Assembly (NCBI GenBank): GCA_016839405.1
Contig: JAEOUJ010000371.1
Coordinates: 1 to 9,944, forward strand
DNA: 9,944 nt
Direction of reading: 5' to 3'
DNA from: Candidatus Gerdarchaeota archaeon
Lineage (GTDB): Archaea; Asgardarchaeota; Heimdallarchaeia; JABLTI01
Under the pieces are notes generated by a model that saw nothing but the letters and a program-made list of their open reading frames with translations, made no database searches and was not told where the DNA came from. Positions 6,358-9,944 of this stretch are shown piece by piece (position 1 is the stretch's first letter; every line of letters begins with the position of its first letter). The translations under genes were made by a program, and so were the position numbers.

Positions 6358-7038
6358 TTGAGCAATAGTAATGATACACGAGTTGAAAAACACCCACTAG
6401 AAAAAGTGAGTTTCTTTGGAGTATATTTGAAAGGACAAACGTATCTTAACATTCTTTACATGCTACTATTAATGCCAATAGGAATCGTATTCTTTACTTA
6501 TGCAGTTACAGTTTTCTCAACAGCACTTGGTTTAATTGTAACTTTTGTAGGAATTTTCTTGTTGTATTTCTTTTTAATCAGTTTACCATATTTAATGATG
6601 ATTCAAGGATGGTTCATAAAAATAACAACAGGAATAGTATTACCAAAACAAGAAGTTATTTTTGAAGAAAATAGATCATTAATAAAGAAAGCATTTGATG
6701 CGTTAAAAAACAAAATTATTTGGAAAACATTGCTTTACTTCCTATTCTTCGTAATGCCACTTGGAATAATTACATTTACAATTACTGTGACATTACTTTC
6801 TATAAGTATAAGTTTTGTTTTTGTTTGGCTTTGGCCCCTCATCGAATGGGCTGTAACGGGAACTACCTTACAATTCCCCCCTGCATGGGGTCCTCTACCT
6901 GGTCTTAGAATAGCTTGGATAATTGGTATTGCTTTTTTGCCATTTATTGGTGTGCCTTTACTAACAGGCTCTTTACATTTGATTAATCGTTTAGCTGTAT
7001 GGCATGGTCGATTAGTTGTTAAGATTCTAACACGATAG
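6358..7038 (+). CDS. Stand-alone 'Sensor' (PF13796-like) multi-pass membrane protein
   Basis: The gene starts at a TTG behind an excellent AAAGGAGG site and encodes 226 residues. Residues 21-85 (GVYLKGQTYLNILYMLLLMP, then IGIVFFTYAVTVFSTALGLI and onward) match the pattern of the 'Sensor' domain that sits before histidine kinases and regulators in bacteria. About four to six membrane helices are visible, at roughly 30-55, 57-85, 122-150, 152-168 and 184-208. The protein shows an internal repeat: LLYFLFFVMPLGIITFTITV (125-144) mirrors the 32-51 region. It ends soon after the last helix in a basic tail, with no kinase, HAMP or DNA-binding domain. Its ligand and partner are unknown; it may only be a small membrane protein with this fold. 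The flanking TusA-like genes are on the same strand. A strong terminator follows 10 bases after the stop. Confidence 0.7.
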   Translation: MSNSNDTRVEKHPLEKVSFFGVYLKGQTYLNILYMLLLMPIGIVFFTYAVTVFSTALGLIVTFVGIFLLYFFLISLPYLMMIQGWFIKITTGIVLPKQEVIFEENRSLIKKAFDALKNKIIWKTLLYFLFFVMPLGIITFTITVTLLSISISFVFVWLWPLIEWAVTGTTLQFPPAWGPLPGLRIAWIIGIAFLPFIGVPLLTGSLHLINRLAVWHGRLVVKILTR

Positions 7039-7048
7039 TCAAAAAACT

Positions 7049-7085
7049 CATCAATGATTTATCATTGATGTTTCATCTTTTTTTT
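7049..7085 (+). terminator. Strong hairpin plus T-run terminator of the Sensor-type gene
   Basis: CATCAATGA pairs perfectly with TCATTGATG (9 bp) around a four-base loop (7049-7070). It is followed after seven bases by eight T residues (7078-7085). This is the best terminator in the window. Confidence 0.8.
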
Positions 7086-7205
7086 CTTCTTCAAAACAAA
7101 TTCTTTTAGCTCGTTTTGTGCATTTTCTAAAAGCTTTGTATGTTTGATTACTAAATTAATATTCAATATAATATCTTCAACTTTTGTTTGAAAGAATAAA
7201 TTCAT
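7062..7205 (-). CDS. Possible small protein, 47 residues, unknown
   Basis: A minus-strand frame runs from an ATG at 7205 to a TGA at 7062-7064. It reads MNLFFQTKVEDIILNINLVI and continues with HTKLLENAQNELKEF before ending in a run of lysines. The middle would form one amphipathic, Lys-rich helix, perhaps a coiled coil. There is no ribosome binding site, and the last codons lie inside the terminator hairpin of the opposite gene. It fills the gap between two genes and could equally be the tail of a decayed gene or chance. I recognise no family. Confidence 0.25.
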   Translation of the reverse strand: MNLFFQTKVEDIILNINLVIKHTKLLENAQNELKEFVLKKKKKMKHQ

Positions 7206-7239
7206 CTTTTTATTTTTATTGTAATTTAAATTTAATTTT

Positions 7240-7374
7240 AGTTCAGATGCTCCACATTCTCAAAATAGTATTCCTAGATTTTGTAGAAACTTTGGGTACA
7301 AATTAATATCTAGAAAAGAATTAGATGGTGGAATAGTTATTTATTATATTCAAAGAAAGGGATCGAAATTATAA
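7240..7374 (+). pseudogene. 5'-truncated second copy of the TusA-like gene
   Basis: These 45 codons (44 residues and the same stop) repeat the end of the gene at 5989-6246 at about 93% nucleotide identity; the repeat extends to 7232-7400 outside the frame. The first half, including the CPxP motif with the sulfur-carrying Cys, is missing. The frame meets a TAA about 25 bases upstream and has no start codon. Of the seven changed codons, five alter the residue (Thr to Ala, His to Tyr, Ile to Leu, Asp to Gly, Thr to Ile), as expected for a copy no longer under selection. It is most likely the remnant of a tandem duplication of the TusA-like gene. It converges on the rhodanese gene, with 49 bases between the stops. 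Confidence 0.85.
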
Positions 7375-7423
7375 GCTTAGAAAATTTTATTACCAATATA
7401 AGAGTATTTCATGTTTCCAGTTT

Positions 7424-7846
7424 TTATGAAATTGTTGTGGGATATTTGTTATTAACCCACAAATCCGTACCTCCATGCAAACTTTTAACATCTTTAAAAC
7501 CTCTTTGAGCTAAAACATCAGCTGCAACTAACGATAATCCTCCACCATAACACATAGTTACCACTTCATCTTCTTTAAAAGTGTCAAGTTGATTTAATTT
7601 TTTTAACATTTTCATTATGGGATAGGATTTAGCATTTTTTAAATGACCATATCCGCTATTAAAATATTTAGCCATACGAACATCGATTAAAACTAGTTGT
7701 CCGTTAGAATTTAAACGTTCAAATAACTCATCAATAGTAATTTCACCTACAGGCCAATCCCCATTTCTTTTTCTGTATAATATTATTTTAATAAAAGCAT
7801 TTATGATATATAATAATCTAAATCTTATTTTTCTATTTTTTTTCAA
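7424..7846 (-). CDS. Rhodanese-like sulfurtransferase with N-terminal hydrophobic segment
   Basis: This 140-residue protein has one rhodanese domain. LIDVRMAKYFNSGYGHLKNA (53-72) holds the conserved Asp55 and Arg57. The active loop at 99-105 reads CYGGGLS, with Cys99 as the persulfide-forming residue, in place of the common CxxGxRS/A. LHGGTDLW (123-130) is the typical end. Members move sulfane sulfur from thiosulfate or persulfides to thiol acceptors, often a TusA protein. Residues 9-24 (FRLLYIINAFIKIILY) between basic stretches could hold it at the inner face of the membrane. The start is a TTG at 7846 with GGTG eight bases before it (7855-7858). It lies 43 bases after the upstream MDR gene on the same strand, so it is likely the last gene of that operon. 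Confidence 0.85.
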   Translation of the reverse strand: MKKNRKIRFRLLYIINAFIKIILYRKRNGDWPVGEITIDELFERLNSNGQLVLIDVRMAKYFNSGYGHLKNAKSYPIMKMLKKLNQLDTFKEDEVVTMCYGGGLSLVAADVLAQRGFKDVKSLHGGTDLWVNNKYPTTIS

Positions 7847-7889
7847 TTTAATTACACCAATTTCTAATAATTTTTTAAATAGATTTCAT

Positions 7890-8828
7890 TTATTTGTGAT
7901 CTATAGTTATTACTACATTACCTTTTTTATGCCCTTTCTCAACATATTTGTGAGCTTCGATAATTTGATCCAATGAATAACGTCTGTCTATATATGATTT
8001 TAACTTTCCAGCGTCTATCATTTCTTTAAGGAAATTTAATTTTTCATTTGTTTCAGTTGTAGGATTTTTAGCAGAAATAAAGATTCCTTCTTTCTTTAAT
8101 GTTTTTTTACCTTTTGAGGTTGAAAGTATACGCACTGCATCAAATACAACATCATAGATTGGACCACTTTTAGTGAAATCCTCTTTTGTATAATCAATTA
8201 TTTTGTCAGCACCTAATGATTTAACCATTTCTAAATTTGTTGTACTACATACACCTGTAACCTCAGCTCCAAAATACTTTGCAATTTGAACAGCAAAACT
8301 ACCAACACTTCCTGAAGCACCATAAATCAAAACTTTTTGCCCAGGTTGAATATTTGCTTTTCTAAGAATATGTAATGAAGTTATTCCACCTACAGGAACA
8401 GCTGCTGCTTCTTCAAAGGTCATTTTGTTAGGTTTTATTGATAATACTCCTTTATATCCTTCTTCTGGTAAACAAATATATTCAGCATTTGATCCAGAAC
8501 TTAAACCAGTAGTTGTTCCATAAACATGATCTCCTTTTTTAAATAGAGTTACTTTATTTCCTATTTGTTCTATTTCTCCCGCTAATTCACTACCTGAGAT
8601 TCTTTTCTTTTTAAAACCAAAAATTCGGAAAACTAATATTACAATTGAAGGAAGCTTTCGAAATAATACATCTCCTCTAGTTACAGTTGAAGCATGTATT
8701 TTTATCAATACTTCATTATCCTTTGGAGAGGGTTTTTCTATTTCTTTTAGTTGAAGAACTTCTGGTGGTCCTTGTTTATTATAAACAATCGCTTTCATCA
8801 TTTCTTTGTTTTCCATTTTAATCAACAT
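7890..8828 (-). CDS. Zinc-free MDR oxidoreductase (quinone-reductase-like, NADPH-dependent), copy 2
   Basis: The frame encodes 312 residues, but the family beginning [17 protein letters not shown] starts at Met11 (8798), so the true start may be there; no ribosome binding site decides it. The GroES-like N-terminal domain covers about 12-130, and the Rossmann domain holds GASGSVG at 170-176. The segment [20 protein letters not shown], followed by DYTKEDF, suits NADP(H) binding. The end, [15 protein letters not shown], is typical of this subgroup. The Cys/His ligands of zinc alcohol dehydrogenases are absent (the usual Cys place reads TVTRGDV), which points to quinone, enone or ketone reduction. 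Its ATG lies one base after the stop of the related upstream gene, so both are translated from one message. Confidence 0.85.
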   Translation of the reverse strand: MLIKMENKEMMKAIVYNKQGPPEVLQLKEIEKPSPKDNEVLIKIHASTVTRGDVLFRKLPSIVILVFRIFGFKKKRISGSELAGEIEQIGNKVTLFKKGDHVYGTTTGLSSGSNAEYICLPEEGYKGVLSIKPNKMTFEEAAAVPVGGITSLHILRKANIQPGQKVLIYGASGSVGSFAVQIAKYFGAEVTGVCSTTNLEMVKSLGADKIIDYTKEDFTKSGPIYDVVFDAVRILSTSKGKKTLKKEGIFISAKNPTTETNEKLNFLKEMIDAGKLKSYIDRRYSLDQIIEAHKYVEKGHKKGNVVITIDHK

Positions 8829-8829
8829 T

Positions 8830-9768
8830 TTAATTTTTGATTTCTCGATTTATGATTATTACAACATTCCCCTTTTTGTGTCCTTTCTCTACATATCTAT
8901 GAGCTTCAACAATTTGATCTAATGTATAACATTTATCTATGACTGGCTTTACTTTGTTCTTTTCAATTAGCTTTTTAAGGAATAATAAAACTTCAGGTTT
9001 TACATCACTTCTTGAACCTGAATCCTTGCTAACATTTAGGTAAAGTCCAGTTTTCTTCAAAGATCCTTTACACTGGGATGAAGATATTTTATCAACTGCA
9101 TCAAAGATTACATCATATGTTTCATTATTCTTTGTAAAATCCTCTTTAGTGTAATCAATGACCCGATCGGCTCCAATTGAACTAACCATTTCTAAATTAG
9201 ATGTACTACAAACACCAATAACTTCTGCTCCAAAATATTTTGCTAGTTGTACTGCAAAAGTACCAACACTTCCTGAAGCACCATAAATCAAAATTTTTTG
9301 TCCTTGTTGTATATTTGCTTTTCTAAGTACCATTGCAGCTGTAATGCCGCCAGAAGCAATACCAGCAGCTGCCTCTTCAGATTTAAGATTTACTGGTTTT
9401 ATTGCCAACATTCCATCTTCAGGGAGGCATTTATACTCAGCATAACCACCAAAATCTGACCAAAAAGTTGAAGCAAAAATTTGATCACCTTTCTTGAATT
9501 TCTTTACTTCTTTACCTATTGCTTCAATTTCTCCAGCAATTTCTACACCTAAAATAGGTCTTTTTGGTTTTAGTAAACCTAAATACATTCGCATAAAGAA
9601 TCTCATTCCACGAGGAATATTTAAGCTCCTCATTTTAACATCAGCTATTGCTACTGAAGTAGCATGAATTTTCACAAGGACTTCATTATCCTTAGGAACA
9701 GGTTTTTCTACATTTGTGAGTTGAAGAACTTCTGGAGGACCATATTTTGTATATATTACTGCTTTCAT
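8830..9768 (-). CDS. Zinc-free MDR oxidoreductase (quinone-reductase-like, NADPH-dependent), copy 1
   Basis: This 312-residue protein starts [17 protein letters not shown], exactly as expected for the family, so the ATG at 9768 is well placed. The GroES-like domain covers about 1-120. The nucleotide loop GASGSVG is at 163-169, followed by [20 protein letters not shown] and DYTKEDF. The last part is [15 protein letters not shown]. As in its neighbour, zinc ligands are missing ([14 protein letters not shown] in place of the catalytic Cys region). It probably reduces a quinone, alkenal or ketone with NADPH; the substrate is unknown. It is the first gene of a likely three-gene operon (two MDRs and the rhodanese). 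AAAAGGA lies 13 bases before the ATG (9782-9788), rather far for a ribosome binding site. The two MDR proteins are clearly tandem duplicates. Confidence 0.87.
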   Translation of the reverse strand: MKAVIYTKYGPPEVLQLTNVEKPVPKDNEVLVKIHATSVAIADVKMRSLNIPRGMRFFMRMYLGLLKPKRPILGVEIAGEIEAIGKEVKKFKKGDQIFASTFWSDFGGYAEYKCLPEDGMLAIKPVNLKSEEAAAGIASGGITAAMVLRKANIQQGQKILIYGASGSVGTFAVQLAKYFGAEVIGVCSTSNLEMVSSIGADRVIDYTKEDFTKNNETYDVIFDAVDKISSSQCKGSLKKTGLYLNVSKDSGSRSDVKPEVLLFLKKLIEKNKVKPVIDKCYTLDQIVEAHRYVEKGHKKGNVVIIINREIKN

Positions 9769-9796
9769 AATTATTCATTATTCCTTTTATTCGGTT

Positions 9797-9806
9797 ATTA
9801 TAGTAT
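9797..9806 (-). promoter_or_regulatory. Candidate TATA box of the MDR operon
   Basis: ACTATAATAA on the minus strand lies about 29-38 bases before the ATG at 9768. Transcription would start close to that ATG. This is a spacing argument only, and it conflicts with use of the distant AAAAGGA site. Confidence 0.3.
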
Positions 9807-9833
9807 TTCATTAATTATTTTCTAGATGAAATC

Positions 9834-9865
9834 AATTGAGCGAGAAATTATATTCACGCTCAGTT
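9834..9865 (-). terminator. Stem-loop after the gene entering from the right edge
   Basis: AATTGAGCG pairs with CGCTCAGTT (nine pairs, one of them G-T) around a 14-base loop. It lies 14 bases after the stop at 9879-9881 of the partial minus-strand frame at the edge. No T-run follows, so it may be a weak terminator or an mRNA-end structure. Confidence 0.4.
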
Positions 9866-9878
9866 TCAAATAAAAATT

Positions 9879-9944
9879 TCATCTTCTTTTCTTTCTTTCA
9901 TATAAAAATATACCAAGAATGTATATTATAATAGTAAAAGCAAG
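9879..9944 (-). CDS. C-terminal end of a membrane protein (start outside window)
   Basis: From the right edge the minus strand reads 21 codons to a TGA: LAFTIIIYILGIFLY and then ERKKRR. A hydrophobic helix followed by a short, strongly basic tail is the usual end of a membrane-anchored protein, much like the protein at 1865-2740 (IAVYLRKSK). The stem-loop just after the stop supports a real gene end. With so little visible, no family can be named. Confidence 0.45.
   Translation of the reverse strand, partial: LAFTIIIYILGIFLYERKKRR

Noticed and set aside
6720..6908. Plus-strand frame of 62 codons inside the Sensor-type gene
   Set aside because: It is a shifted frame of a strongly supported membrane protein gene.
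6104..7400. The tusA repeat as ends of a mobile element or attachment sites around the Sensor-type gene
   Set aside because: The repeats are gene fragments in direct orientation with no integrase or transposase between them, so simple duplication with later loss explains them better.

Overview
This AT-rich window (roughly 30% G+C by eye) most likely comes from an archaeon, probably of the Asgard group (Lokiarchaeia-like). The main support is the protein at 1865-2740. It has a signal peptide, then an N-terminal stretch of the 'ATYTYxDF...WDV' type, and a single C-terminal membrane helix with a basic tail, an architecture I associate with Asgard surface proteins. TATA-like boxes close to start codons also fit. 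The assignment is not secure, because several genes have strong Shine-Dalgarno sites and hairpin-plus-T-run terminators that would also suit a low-GC bacterium. No rRNA, tRNA, CRISPR array or insertion sequence was recognised.

Layout. 1-847 (+) is the 3' part of an acyltransferase-3-type membrane protein, cut by the window edge. It converges on an alpha/beta hydrolase with a probable Cys nucleophile (874-1746, -), preceded on the same strand by the membrane-anchored surface protein (1865-2740, -). A 292-base divergent gap leads to a 107-codon remnant of a cyclase-repeat-like protein (3033-3356, +). Next come a degenerate GNAT-type protein (4379-3483, -, starting at TTG) and a DUF4412-like/NTF2-like two-domain protein (5875-4565, -). 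Each of these two ends in a hairpin with a T-run.

From 5989 on there is a small sulfur-related neighbourhood: a TusA-like sulfur carrier (5989-6246, +), a 'Sensor'-type multi-pass membrane protein (6358-7038, +) with a strong terminator, a 5'-truncated second copy of the TusA-like gene (7240-7374, +), and a rhodanese-like protein (7846-7424, -). The rhodanese lies 43 bases downstream of two tandem zinc-free MDR oxidoreductases (8828-7890 and 9768-8830, -), which are separated by one base; the three probably form an operon. The right edge holds the last 21 codons of another minus-strand membrane protein.

How the genes may work together. TusA-like and rhodanese proteins are usual partners in persulfide relay, and their proximity suggests a sulfur-transfer function, possibly alongside NAD(P)H-dependent reductases; this is inference. 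The rest looks like ordinary accessory cargo with signs of gene decay and duplication: a truncated cyclase-like gene, a truncated tusA copy and a tandem MDR pair. I do not see a clearly new multi-gene system. The most unusual items are the DUF4412-like/NTF2-like fusion without a signal peptide, the partial tusA duplication and the stand-alone Sensor-domain protein.
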